64,000 bases of DNA, taken from assembly GCA_001464955.1 (NCBI GenBank), contig LNEM01000010.1:27218-91217 (forward strand), in the 5' to 3' direction. Shown piece by piece: positions 36,807-45,456 of this stretch (its first letter is position 1; every line of letters begins with the position of its first letter). The translations under genes and the position numbers were made by a program. The notes under the pieces are model-generated. The model made no database searches and was not told where the DNA came from. It saw only the letters and a list, made by a program, of their open reading frames with translations. Source of the DNA: Rhizobiales bacterium Ga0077537 (lineage in GTDB: Bacteria; Pseudomonadota; Alphaproteobacteria; Rhizobiales; Hyphomicrobiaceae).

Positions 36807-39800
36807 ATGAACCGGCTACTACTCGCCATCGGGGGCCTGCTTGTCGGCCTGCTCGCGCTGATGTTCGCCGTCCCTGCGATGGTCGACTGGAACAAGTATC
36901 GCGGCGTCTTCGAGGAAGAGGCGACACGCCTGCTCGGACGCGAAGTGCGGGTCGGCGGAGCCATCAATCTCCGGCTCCTCCCGACGCCCTACGTGCGGAT
37001 CGAGAAGGTTCGGGTTGCAGACACGACCGGCGGTATCGGGCGGCCGCTCTTTGCCGCTGATGATTTCACCGTGTGGCTGTCGGTCGGCGGCCTCCTCTCC
37101 GGAGCGCTCGACGCCAGCGACATCGAGGTGCGCCGACCCGTCGTGACGCTGGTGCTGGACGGCAAGGGCGGCGGCAACTGGTCGAGCCTTGCAGAGCCGC
37201 CCGTGCGCAGCACGTTCACACCGGCACGCATGGCCTTCAACGCCGTCCGGATCACCGACGGGATGCTCGCCATCGTGGGTGCCGACGGATCGCCCAAGAC
37301 CGAGTTCAAGTCCGTCTCCGGCGAGTTCTCTGCGCAGGCGCTGGAGGGCCCTTATCGCCTCGCCGCCACCTACGCGATCGGAGCCGCCAACCGGGAGATC
37401 CGCCTCTCGACCGCCAAGCCGGCCGAAGATCGCAGCGTGCGGTTCAAGGGAACGGTGCGCGATCCCTCGTCCGGCGTCAGCTACAGCCTCGACGGGTTGG
37501 CTCGCGACGTGCTCGGGGCCGTGGCCATCGAGGGGGACCTGCATGCCCGTCTGCCGCTGCCGGCCGCTCTCGTCGCCAAGGCGACGGGAGCCACGACAGG
37601 CGCGGCGCCGGACGCCAAGAGCGGCTCCGGCGAGTTCGACGTACGGGCCGCCCTCAAAGGGGACACCACCGGCTTCACGCTCCGCGATCTCGCGTTGTCG
37701 TTCGAGCAGGACGGGCGACCGCAGCTCGCCACGGGCTCGGCAAAAGTCTCGTGGGTCGGTGCGACCGAAGTGAATGTCGAACTCGCCTCGCAATGGCTCG
37801 ATCTCGACCGCATCGCGGGGGCCGGTCTCGGCGCGGGGCCCGTGGAACTCGCGCAAGGCCTCGCACTCGGCATCTCGCGCGTGCTCGCGACGGACGGGCG
37901 AACCGTGGCCGGCGTGACGCTCGAGCAGGCCACGCTCGGCGGGGATGTGGTCAGCGGCCTTTCGGCCGAACTCGAGCAAGCGGGGGGCCGGCTCGCGATC
38001 CGCCGCCTCGCCGCCGGACTGCCGGGTGGCGCGCGGTTCTCCGCCTCGGGCGCCTTCGAGGGTGACGCCGCCGATTTCCGTTACACGGGCCGGCTCGACC
38101 TCAGGGGCGCGAGCCTCGCCCGGTTCGCAGCGTGGGCCTCTCGAGACCGGACCTTCAAGCTTCCCGCGCGGGATGGGCCGTTCGCTGCGTCCGGCGACGT
38201 CGTTCTCGGCAAGACCGAGGTCGCCGCCGAAGGTCTCGCCCTGCAGGTCGGGCGCAACACCATGACCGGACGGGGTCGCTGGGCGACGACAGGGCGGCAT
38301 GTGGTCGAAATCGATCTGGACGGCTCGGAGCTCGACGCAACGCCGTTCGTCGAGGATGGACTGCCACCCCTTCAGGCCGTGGCCCGGGCCGTCGCCGGCG
38401 GGGCCGACGGCAAAGGTGGTGTCCTCCAGAAGTCCGACATCGTCATGAAGCTCCGGTTCGGAAAGGTGCTGGCCGGCCCGGTCGCCTACCGCGATGCGCA
38501 TGTCGACCTTGCCATCACGGGCGGCAATCTCAGCGTGCCACGGCTCCGTCTCGTCTCCGACGCGGGCTACGAGATCGACGTGCGGGGTGACGTCGCATCG
38601 GTGACGCTGCCGGACGCCAAGGGTGCCATTGCCGGCCTCGTCGCGGCGACGTCAGCGGAGGGAGCGAAGGCCCTGGCGCTATCGCTCGGTCTCCCTGTTG
38701 CGGTGCTGCCGGAAGAGGAATGGCGCGCCGTCACCGGCCTCCGGATCGCCGGTCGTTTCGGGGTCGGCGAAAAGGGGCCGGGGACACGGGAATTCGGCTT
38801 CGACGGTGTCGTTGCCGGGTCGCGGCTCGCAGGCACGGTCAGGCTGGGGGCGAGCGCCCCGCGTTGGCAGGACCGCAATGCCGACGTCGCGGCCACGCTC
38901 ACCGGTCCCAAGGTGGCACGGCTCGTCGCCAAGCTCGCCGGCGCGACGAGCACCGAGCCCGAGGGCGCGGCGCAAACCGGGCAGATGACGGCGACCATCC
39001 GCGCCGTCGGCCGCCCCCGAGACGGGCTCGTCGCGCTCGTCGCGCTCGACGGCGGCGGGCTCGAGAGCGCCTACACGGGTCAACTCACGATCGACGACAC
39101 GGGCGCTGTCGGGCTCGAGGGAGAGATCGCCGCGGAGAGCAAGGCCATCGAGCGGACGCTTCCGCTGTTCGGATTGCCCCCGAAACTTGCGCTTTCCGGA
39201 GCGGTGTCCGGGCGTGTCAAGGTCGCGCGAAAGGGCGGCCGCGTGCAACTCTCGACCGATTCGCTGGTGTTCCTCGGCAGTCCCGTCGCGGGCAGCATCG
39301 TCATCGAAGGCAACGATGGAGCCCGTCGCGTGAGCGGCGACCTCAAGCTCGGGCGCGCCAGTGTTCCGGGTTTCCTTGCGGCGCTGTCGACCGGCGGGCG
39401 GCTGAGCCGTGGCGGGGACGACAGACCTTCGGTCTGGAGTGAAGGCGCACTCGATCTTGCCCTTGCCGACGGCTTCGTCGGCAGCCGTCTCCGGGTCGAA
39501 GTCGCGCAGCTTGCGCTGTCGCCCGGGCTCGAGGCGCGGGATGCCCGGCTCGACGTCAGCGCGCGCCCGGGTGGCCTCGACGTTCGCGTCGGCGATGCGA
39601 AGGCGCTCGGCGGTCTCGTCGCGGGTGTCATCGCGCTCGACAAGGCACCGGCGGGAGCACGCCTCGCCGTCGAGGGAACCCTCGCGGGTGTGCAGCTCGA
39701 CAAGCTCGTCGGCGCGGACGCCGGCCGAGCGGTCGTGAGCGGCACGGGCGCGCTGTCGCTCAAGATGCAGAGTGTGGCGCTCTCGCCACGTGGCCTGATC

Positions 39801-40655
39801 GTCGGTCTCGCCGGCACGGGCGAGGTGGCGCTGTCGCAGGTGCGTCTCGCACGCTGGAGCCCCGAGGCCATCAACGCAGCAGCGAACGCCATCTTCGCCC
39901 ATCGCGGCGAACTCCCCGAGGGGACGCTTCGGCAGCAGCTCACACTGGCGCTCGTGGGCTCGGGCACGACGCTCGGTTCGACCAAGCTGCCCGTGATCGT
40001 CGCCGATGGGACCGTGAAACCTGCGTCATGGGTGGTGAATACGGGAACAGGGCGTCTCACCGGGCGCGCCAGCGCGGACCTCGACAAGCTGACGTTCGAT
40101 GCCCAATGGCGCATCGAGCCCCGCAATACGCCCAAGGCTCCCGACCTGCCCGAGAAGCCCGAATTGCCAGCCGTGACGGTCGACTGGTCGGGCGAGCTTG
40201 CGAGTGTCGGCGCGGCCGCGGCGCGTATCGATCTCGATGCGCTCGAACGCGAGGTGACGGTGCGCAAGGTCGAGCGCGAGGTCATCGAACTCGAGCGCCT
40301 GCGCAAGCTCGACGAGGAGCGGGCGCGGCAAGATACGGAACGCCGCGCTCGCGAGGCCGAGGCGCAAGAGCAGGCCCGGCGGGAGGCGGCCGCCCAGGCA
40401 GCCGCTGCCCGCGAGCCACAAATTCAGACCGGCCCACCCACCGCCACGACGATTCCCGTCGCGCCCGCGGCGGCTACGGGCACGACGACGCCGCTGTCGG
40501 CCGGTACGGCCGTCACACCGCCCGGGACGCTGCCCGAGCTCCAGTCGGCTCCCACGCCTGTCGATAGGGCGCCGCTGCCGAAAGCAAGTGCTGCGCCGCC
40601 GCCCAAGAAGGCGCGTCGTGATCCGTTCGGGCCGCTGCGCGAAGGCAGCCCCTGA
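36807..40655 (+). CDS. AsmA-family envelope protein
   Basis: A 1282-residue AsmA-like protein, the class of bridge-like proteins spanning the periplasm that are implicated in lipid transport and outer-membrane assembly. The N-terminus has a single membrane anchor (LLLAIGGLLVGLLALMFAV) followed by VDWNKYRGVFEEEATRLLGR and INLRLLPTPYVRIEKVRV, typical of AsmA. The long middle is repetitive beta sequence. Near the C-terminus is the GTGRLTGRASADLDKLTFD element. The end is a charged helix (about residues 1145-1205) and a Pro/Ala-rich, low-complexity tail. ATG 36807 is used; a GTG at 36789 is possible. Monocistronic. Confidence 0.88.
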   Translation: MNRLLLAIGGLLVGLLALMFAVPAMVDWNKYRGVFEEEATRLLGREVRVGGAINLRLLPTPYVRIEKVRVADTTGGIGRPLFAADDFTVWLSVGGLLSGALDASDIEVRRPVVTLVLDGKGGGNWSSLAEPPVRSTFTPARMAFNAVRITDGMLAIVGADGSPKTEFKSVSGEFSAQALEGPYRLAATYAIGAANREIRLSTAKPAEDRSVRFKGTVRDPSSGVSYSLDGLARDVLGAVAIEGDLHARLPLPAALVAKATGATTGAAPDAKSGSGEFDVRAALKGDTTGFTLRDLALSFEQDGRPQLATGSAKVSWVGATEVNVELASQWLDLDRIAGAGLGAGPVELAQGLALGISRVLATDGRTVAGVTLEQATLGGDVVSGLSAELEQAGGRLAIRRLAAGLPGGARFSASGAFEGDAADFRYTGRLDLRGASLARFAAWASRDRTFKLPARDGPFAASGDVVLGKTEVAAEGLALQVGRNTMTGRGRWATTGRHVVEIDLDGSELDATPFVEDGLPPLQAVARAVAGGADGKGGVLQKSDIVMKLRFGKVLAGPVAYRDAHVDLAITGGNLSVPRLRLVSDAGYEIDVRGDVASVTLPDAKGAIAGLVAATSAEGAKALALSLGLPVAVLPEEEWRAVTGLRIAGRFGVGEKGPGTREFGFDGVVAGSRLAGTVRLGASAPRWQDRNADVAATLTGPKVARLVAKLAGATSTEPEGAAQTGQMTATIRAVGRPRDGLVALVALDGGGLESAYTGQLTIDDTGAVGLEGEIAAESKAIERTLPLFGLPPKLALSGAVSGRVKVARKGGRVQLSTDSLVFLGSPVAGSIVIEGNDGARRVSGDLKLGRASVPGFLAALSTGGRLSRGGDDRPSVWSEGALDLALADGFVGSRLRVEVAQLALSPGLEARDARLDVSARPGGLDVRVGDAKALGGLVAGVIALDKAPAGARLAVEGTLAGVQLDKLVGADAGRAVVSGTGALSLKMQSVALSPRGLIVGLAGTGEVALSQVRLARWSPEAINAAANAIFAHRGELPEGTLRQQLTLALVGSGTTLGSTKLPVIVADGTVKPASWVVNTGTGRLTGRASADLDKLTFDAQWRIEPRNTPKAPDLPEKPELPAVTVDWSGELASVGAAAARIDLDALEREVTVRKVEREVIELERLRKLDEERARQDTERRAREAEAQEQARREAAAQAAAAREPQIQTGPPTATTIPVAPAAATGTTTPLSAGTAVTPPGTLPELQSAPTPVDRAPLPKASAAPPPKKARRDPFGPLREGSP

Positions 40656-40931
40656 GAGCCGGACATCGATCTCACACGGTGATTCGCTCGATGCCGTTCG
40701 ACAGCGGCGGGGCTATGGGCCAAAGGCTTCCTTCAGGCGCGGACCGCGGCCTCGGCGGCGGTGTCGAAGCTGCGCCTCGCCACGCCGGGCTCGTCGGCGT
40801 CGCCTGATGGGCGGGCGAGCAGAAGGCGGTGCCAATATGCCTTGCAATGCGCCGGGGGAGGGACTATTAGAGGCCTCCTTGCAGCGGGACGTTCGCGTTC
40901 CCGCAGCAGAGCCTGCCGCCCGGCAGGTTTG

Positions 40932-41008
<77 letters not shown>

Positions 41009-41719
41009 CTAAAATCAAGAACTTAGATCACGCTTAGTTGGCCGATTGGTTTGCAGTGCCAATCTAGTGCCAATGCTTCCGCCACGATCATGCGGCTGCG
41101 ATCCAGGTTCTCGCGTCGTTTCCCCCGCACGCCGACCGCCTCGGCGTGCGCAGGGGCCAAATAGCGGTTGAAGGCATCCGGTCGTTCTCTATCTAGAGGA
41201 GGCGAGCATGGGGTGTTCGGAGGGGCGGCAGGAGCGGCGATAGGCCTTACCCAGCGCCCTCTGTGGCCGAGCGCGCATCGCCGAAGCTGCGGACTTTCTC
41301 GCCCCGAGATCGCGGTGTCGTCGTCACCGCTGCCCCGCCTGTGCGCAGGAAGAAACTTAAGCGCGACCCTAATCCAACTTGATGCGGTCGTATCGCGTCG
41401 AGGTCCGCGAGAGCGACCGTCGCGGCGGTCTTGAACGCGAGTACAGCGCTTTGACCCCTGAAGAGATGCAGACGAGGCCGAACTCGGTCGCATCCGGCGA
41501 AGCGTCCCAGTATCGACGTCGACGAGCGGTCGCGAACCGCCCCTCTGCGGACTTCACCGGAAACTGGCAGCGGGAATCTTCGACACGACGGCTCCATCTC
41601 CGCAGACGCAATACGCCGAAACCGACCGCACGGTGCGTGACGCGACGGGCCGGGAAGTGACAATGTGCTCCGAAGCCTACGTGTCGGCTTTCAGATGACC
41701 AGCTGACGTCAAGCAGAAG
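41009..41719. other. About 700 bases after tRNA-Arg without a recognisable gene
   Basis: Directly after the tRNA the sequence becomes A+T-richer (to about 41070) and contains the direct repeat AGTGCCAATCTAGTGCCAAT. On the minus strand a fragment at about 41030-41190 reads protein-like (FNRYLAPAHAEAVGV, SRMIVAEALALDWHCKP) without an intact start or a family I recognise. On the plus strand a frame ending at TGA 41696-41698 gives protein-like residues (YAETDRTVRDATGREV). I read it as decayed coding sequence, possibly left by an element that used the tRNA as its integration site. Confidence 0.45.
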
Positions 41720-42418
41720 TCATGTCGAAGGATCATCGATGGTCGGCGCGGGGCGCGCGAGCGTGGTCAGAGCCTCGATGTCGCGAAGTTCGATGACGCG
41801 ACCGGTGACGCGAACCTTATAGGGCGCAAGAGCTGCAAACGAGCGCGACAGCACTTCGGGTGCCATTCCGAGGCGGGATGCCAGCACCTTCTTTTCGAAC
41901 GGCAGCTCGATGCGGTTGATGTCGCCGTGCTCTGCGCGGTAGGCGAGCAGCCAGTTGGCGAGGCGCTCGAGGCCGGAGCGGAGCTTCTGGTTCTTCAGTT
42001 CCTTGACGACCATCCGATAGGCTTCCGCCAGGTCGCACGCGAGGCCGCGCGCGAAGGCGGCGTCCTCGGCGAAGTGGCGGCGAACGGCATCGGCCGGAAT
42101 CAGGAGGATTCTTGCCGGTGTCAGCGACCGGACCGACTTGAGGTAGACGCGATCGAGGACGACGGCCGCCATGATGAAGCACCTGCCAGGTCCCAGGACC
42201 GACACGGTCGTCTCCCTGTCCCGATAGGCGGAGAACACCTCGACATTGCCCTCGACGACGACATGCAGGAAGTCGGCCATCTCGCCTTCGCGCACGAGCT
42301 CCACACCGGCCGGAAACCGCTGCAGGAAAGAGGTCTTGAGCATGGCATCGACCCGTCGCTCATCGACGTCCTGGAAAATGCGCAGCCCACGCATCTCCTC
42401 GATTTCCGCTGTTCGCAT
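41720..42418 (-). CDS. Crp/Fnr-family transcriptional regulator of the nitrate cluster
   Basis: A 232-residue regulator with an N-terminal cyclic-nucleotide-binding-type beta roll (FPAGVELVREGEMADFLHVVVEG, residues about 31-53). A dimerisation helix follows, then a C-terminal winged helix whose recognition helix reads APEVLSRSFAAL, with the E..SR contacts of the Crp/Fnr family. The cysteines that bind the FNR iron-sulfur cluster are absent, so it is more like a DNR/NnrR-type (heme/NO-sensing) or related regulator. ATG 42418 is preferred over 42547. It is divergent from narK, and an FNR-like box lies about 50 bases upstream of its start. Confidence 0.82.
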   Translation of the reverse strand: MRTAEIEEMRGLRIFQDVDERRVDAMLKTSFLQRFPAGVELVREGEMADFLHVVVEGNVEVFSAYRDRETTVSVLGPGRCFIMAAVVLDRVYLKSVRSLTPARILLIPADAVRRHFAEDAAFARGLACDLAEAYRMVVKELKNQKLRSGLERLANWLLAYRAEHGDINRIELPFEKKVLASRLGMAPEVLSRSFAALAPYKVRVTGRVIELRDIEALTTLARPAPTIDDPST

Positions 42419-42466
42419 CCGATCAGCTCCCGACTTCCAAGCCCCGCGACCGAGACAACCTTCTTC

Positions 42467-42480
42467 TTGATTATTGTCAA
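42467..42480. promoter_or_regulatory. FNR/DNR-type box facing the regulator gene
   Basis: TTGAT-TATT-GTCAA matches the FNR/DNR consensus TTGATnnnnATCAA at 9 of 10 specified positions. It is centred about 55 bases upstream of the regulator start, so the regulator may control itself. Confidence 0.6.
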
Positions 42481-42582
42481 TGAATGACTTGCGCAAGACA
42501 TAGTCGATGACTTGATCGGCGTCGGTGCACAAGCTGATGCGTGCCATCGCTCGCCTTGAAAATGGCGCTCCTGCTGCCGTTC

Positions 42583-42596
42583 TTGACGTGCATCAA
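42583..42596. promoter_or_regulatory. FNR/DNR-type box facing narK-narGHJI
   Basis: TTGAC-GTGC-ATCAA matches the FNR/DNR consensus at 9 of 10 specified positions. It is centred about 77 bases upstream of the narK start, a position suited to activation of the nar operon under low oxygen or nitrogen oxides. Confidence 0.7.
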
Positions 42597-42666
42597 GCCG
42601 CCTCATGGCTCATCGCACGAGCGTCCCTTCGACCCCGCGTGGGTCGCATCAAAACAGGGGGCGTTC

Positions 42667-45426
42667 ATGCCAGCGGCTACGCCAAGCACATCCGACCAAA
42701 GCAGAGCCCTGTGGCTCTCCACTTTCGCTTTCACTGTCTGCTTCGCCGTTTGGACGATCTTTGCGATCATCGGCATCCAGATCAAAAAGGATCTGGGCCT
42801 TTCGGATACCGAATTCGGACTGCTCGTCGGCACGCCGATCCTGACCGGCTCGCTGATCCGCCTCATGCTCGGCATCTGGGCCGACCAGTACGGCGGGCGC
42901 GTCGTCTATACGCTGACGATGCTTTCGGCCTCGGTCATGACGGCGCTGCTCGTCTTCGCCAACAGCTACCCGACATTCCTCCTCGCGGCGCTCGGCGTCG
43001 GCATTGCCGGCGGCTCGTTCTCGGTCGGCGTGGCCTATGTCGCGAAGTGGTTCCCGAAGGAGAAGCAGGGCACGGCCCTCGGCATTTTCGGCGCCGGCAA
43101 CGTCGGTGCTGCCGTCACGAAGTTCGCGGCTCCCGTCATCATGATCGCCTACGGGTGGAAAACGGTGGCGCTGGTCTGGGCCGCCGTCCTGGCGATCACG
43201 GGGCTCCTCTTCTTCCTGTTCACGAAAGATGATCCGGATCTGGCCCGTCGGCGCGCGAGCGGGGAGAAGCCGGAGCCGCTCTCGGCCATGCTCGAGCCGT
43301 TGAGGAACGTGCAGGTCTGGCGGTTCTCGCTCTACTACTTCTTCGTTTTCGGTGCGTTCGTGGCGCTCGCCCTGTGGCTGCCGCGCTACCTCATCGGCGT
43401 CTACGGCCTCGACATCACCACGGCCGGCATGATCGGCGCCATGTACTCCATTCCCGCCTCGATCTTCCGGGCTTATGGCGGCCATCTTTCGGACAAGTAC
43501 GGCGCGCGTACGATCATGTACTGGACGTTCATCGTCTCGGTCGTGTGCACATTCATCCTGTCCTATCCGCCGACGCAATACGTCATCGAAGGCATCCGCG
43601 GGCCGGTCGAGTTCTCTACCCGGATGGGCCTCGTCGGCTTCGTGGTGACGGCATTCGTGCTGGGCTTCTTCATGAGCCTCGGCAAGGCCGCGGTCTACAA
43701 GCACATCCCCGTCTACTACCCGGATCGGGTCGGTGCCGTCGGCGGCATCGTCGGTCTCGTCGGTGGCCTTGGCGGGTTCATTCTGCCCATCGCGTTCGGT
43801 GCGCTCAACGACCTCACCGGCGTCTGGCAGAGCTGCTTCTGGCTGCTGTTCCTGATCGTGGCCGTGTCGCTCGTCTGGATGCACTTCGCGATCCAGCAGA
43901 TGGAGGCCGCCGCCGCGGCGGAAGGTATTCCGGCCAGCCGCTTGCCGCAGCTCCCCGAAATGCAGCCGATCCACGGACCGGGAACGGAGGGCGCGCTCGC
44001 GGCCTCCGGCCCGCTCCAGGACTGGCGGCCGGAGGATCGCGACTTCTGGGACAGCAAGGGCCGAGCCATCGCGCGCCGGAACCTCTGGATCTCGGTTCCC
44101 TGCCTGCTGCTCTCGTTCGCCGTGTGGATGGTGTGGTCGGTGGTCGTCGCCAAACTGCCGAGCGTCGGCTTCGCGTTCAGCAACGACCAGCTCTTCTGGC
44201 TGGCCGCATTGCCGGGATTGTCCGGCGCCACGCTCCGCATCTTCTACAGCTTCATGCCGGCCATCTTCGGCGGTCGGCTGTGGACCACGCTCGCGACCTG
44301 GTCGCTGCTCATTCCGGCCATCGGCATGGGCTGGGCCGTCCAGAACCCGGACACGCCCTACTGGGTGTTCCTGGCGCTCGCGCTGCTCTGCGGCTTCGGC
44401 GGCGGAAACTTCGCGTCCTCGATGGCCAACATCTCGTTCTTCTTCCCGAAGGCCGAGAAGGGCAACGCGCTCGCCATCAACGCCGGTCTCGGTAATCTCG
44501 GCGTCAGCGTCGTGCAGTTCGTCGTCCCGCTCGTGATCGCCGCCGGCGTATTCGGTTGGCTGGGCGGTGCGCCGCAGACGGCTACCATCGGCTCTGTCAC
44601 CACCACGCTCTGGCTTCAGAACGCAGGCTACGTGTTCGTGCCGTTCATCGTCGCGTCCGCCTTCGCCGCCTGGTTCGGCATGGACGACATCGCAACGATG
44701 AAGGCCAGCTTCGCCGATCAGTCGATCATCTTCACCCGCTTCCACAACTGGGTGATGTGCTGGCTCTACACGGGCACATTCGGCTCGTTCATCGGGTTCT
44801 CGGCAGCCTTCCCGCTGCTCTCGAAGGTGCTCTACCCGGAGATCAACGCGCTCCAGTATGCGTTCCTCGGGCCGTTGGTCGGCGCCTTGTCGCGGGCCGC
44901 AGCCGGCAAGGCCTGCGATCGCTTCGGTGGCGGCCGCATCACGCTGTGGGTCTTCATCGCGATGAGCTTTGGCGTGGTCGGCATCCTCTATGCCATCGGC
45001 CTCAAGGGAAGCCCGCAATCCTTCACGATCTTCTTCGCGAGCTTCCTGTTCCTGTTCGCGGCGACCGGCATCGGCAACGCCTCCACGTTCCAGATGATCC
45101 CGGCGATCATGCGGAAAGAGGTCGCGCGACTGGAGCCGGGCCTGTCGCCTGCCGAGCGCGTCCGCCAATCCGACAAGGAAGCCGCGGCGATCATCGGCTT
45201 CACCTCCGCGGTCGCGGCCTACGGCGCCTTCTTCATCCCGAAGAGCTTCGGCAGTTCGATCGCGGCGACCGGGGGAGCGGAGCTCGCGCTCTACAGCTTC
45301 CTCGCCTTCTACGTGAGCTGCATCGCCATCACGTGGTGGTTCTACACGCGGCGCGGCGGCCTGCTGTTCGACATCGAACGGGGCGGGCCATCGACACCGT
45401 CAAACGCGACCAGCCCAGCCGAATAG
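42667..45426 (+). CDS. narK: Fused NarK1-NarK2 nitrate/nitrite transporter
   Basis: A 919-residue protein made of two complete major-facilitator transporters in one chain. The first half (about 1-445) begins ALWLSTFAFTVCFAVWTIFA and has the NarK1-type GIAGGSFSVGVAYVAKWFPK. After a charged linker (QDWRPEDRDFWDSKGRAIAR) the second half (about 480-919) has GFGGGNFASSMANISFFFPK, the nitrate signature of NarK2. In Paracoccus the fusion provides nitrate/proton symport and nitrate/nitrite antiport. ATG 42667 follows AGGGGG; a longer frame from 42541 would cover the FNR box. First gene of the nar operon. Confidence 0.94.
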   Translation: MPAATPSTSDQSRALWLSTFAFTVCFAVWTIFAIIGIQIKKDLGLSDTEFGLLVGTPILTGSLIRLMLGIWADQYGGRVVYTLTMLSASVMTALLVFANSYPTFLLAALGVGIAGGSFSVGVAYVAKWFPKEKQGTALGIFGAGNVGAAVTKFAAPVIMIAYGWKTVALVWAAVLAITGLLFFLFTKDDPDLARRRASGEKPEPLSAMLEPLRNVQVWRFSLYYFFVFGAFVALALWLPRYLIGVYGLDITTAGMIGAMYSIPASIFRAYGGHLSDKYGARTIMYWTFIVSVVCTFILSYPPTQYVIEGIRGPVEFSTRMGLVGFVVTAFVLGFFMSLGKAAVYKHIPVYYPDRVGAVGGIVGLVGGLGGFILPIAFGALNDLTGVWQSCFWLLFLIVAVSLVWMHFAIQQMEAAAAAEGIPASRLPQLPEMQPIHGPGTEGALAASGPLQDWRPEDRDFWDSKGRAIARRNLWISVPCLLLSFAVWMVWSVVVAKLPSVGFAFSNDQLFWLAALPGLSGATLRIFYSFMPAIFGGRLWTTLATWSLLIPAIGMGWAVQNPDTPYWVFLALALLCGFGGGNFASSMANISFFFPKAEKGNALAINAGLGNLGVSVVQFVVPLVIAAGVFGWLGGAPQTATIGSVTTTLWLQNAGYVFVPFIVASAFAAWFGMDDIATMKASFADQSIIFTRFHNWVMCWLYTGTFGSFIGFSAAFPLLSKVLYPEINALQYAFLGPLVGALSRAAAGKACDRFGGGRITLWVFIAMSFGVVGILYAIGLKGSPQSFTIFFASFLFLFAATGIGNASTFQMIPAIMRKEVARLEPGLSPAERVRQSDKEAAAIIGFTSAVAAYGAFFIPKSFGSSIAATGGAELALYSFLAFYVSCIAITWWFYTRRGGLLFDIERGGPSTPSNATSPAE

Positions 45427-45456
45427 TTTGGACATCAGCACCATCGAGGCACGCAC

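Noticed and set aside
36819..38501. A 560-residue open frame opposite the AsmA gene
   Set aside because: Antisense shadow of a G+C-rich gene with low-complexity composition and no family match.
41023..41493. Integrase remnant next to tRNA-Arg(ACG)
   Set aside because: The position is suggestive, but I see no tyrosine or serine recombinase motif in the fragment, so it is reported only as unexplained decayed sequence.
42649..45168. An 839-residue open frame opposite narK
   Set aside because: It is highly charged, His/Arg/Asp-rich antisense sequence of a G+C-rich gene, with no domain, and narK is unmistakable on the other strand.
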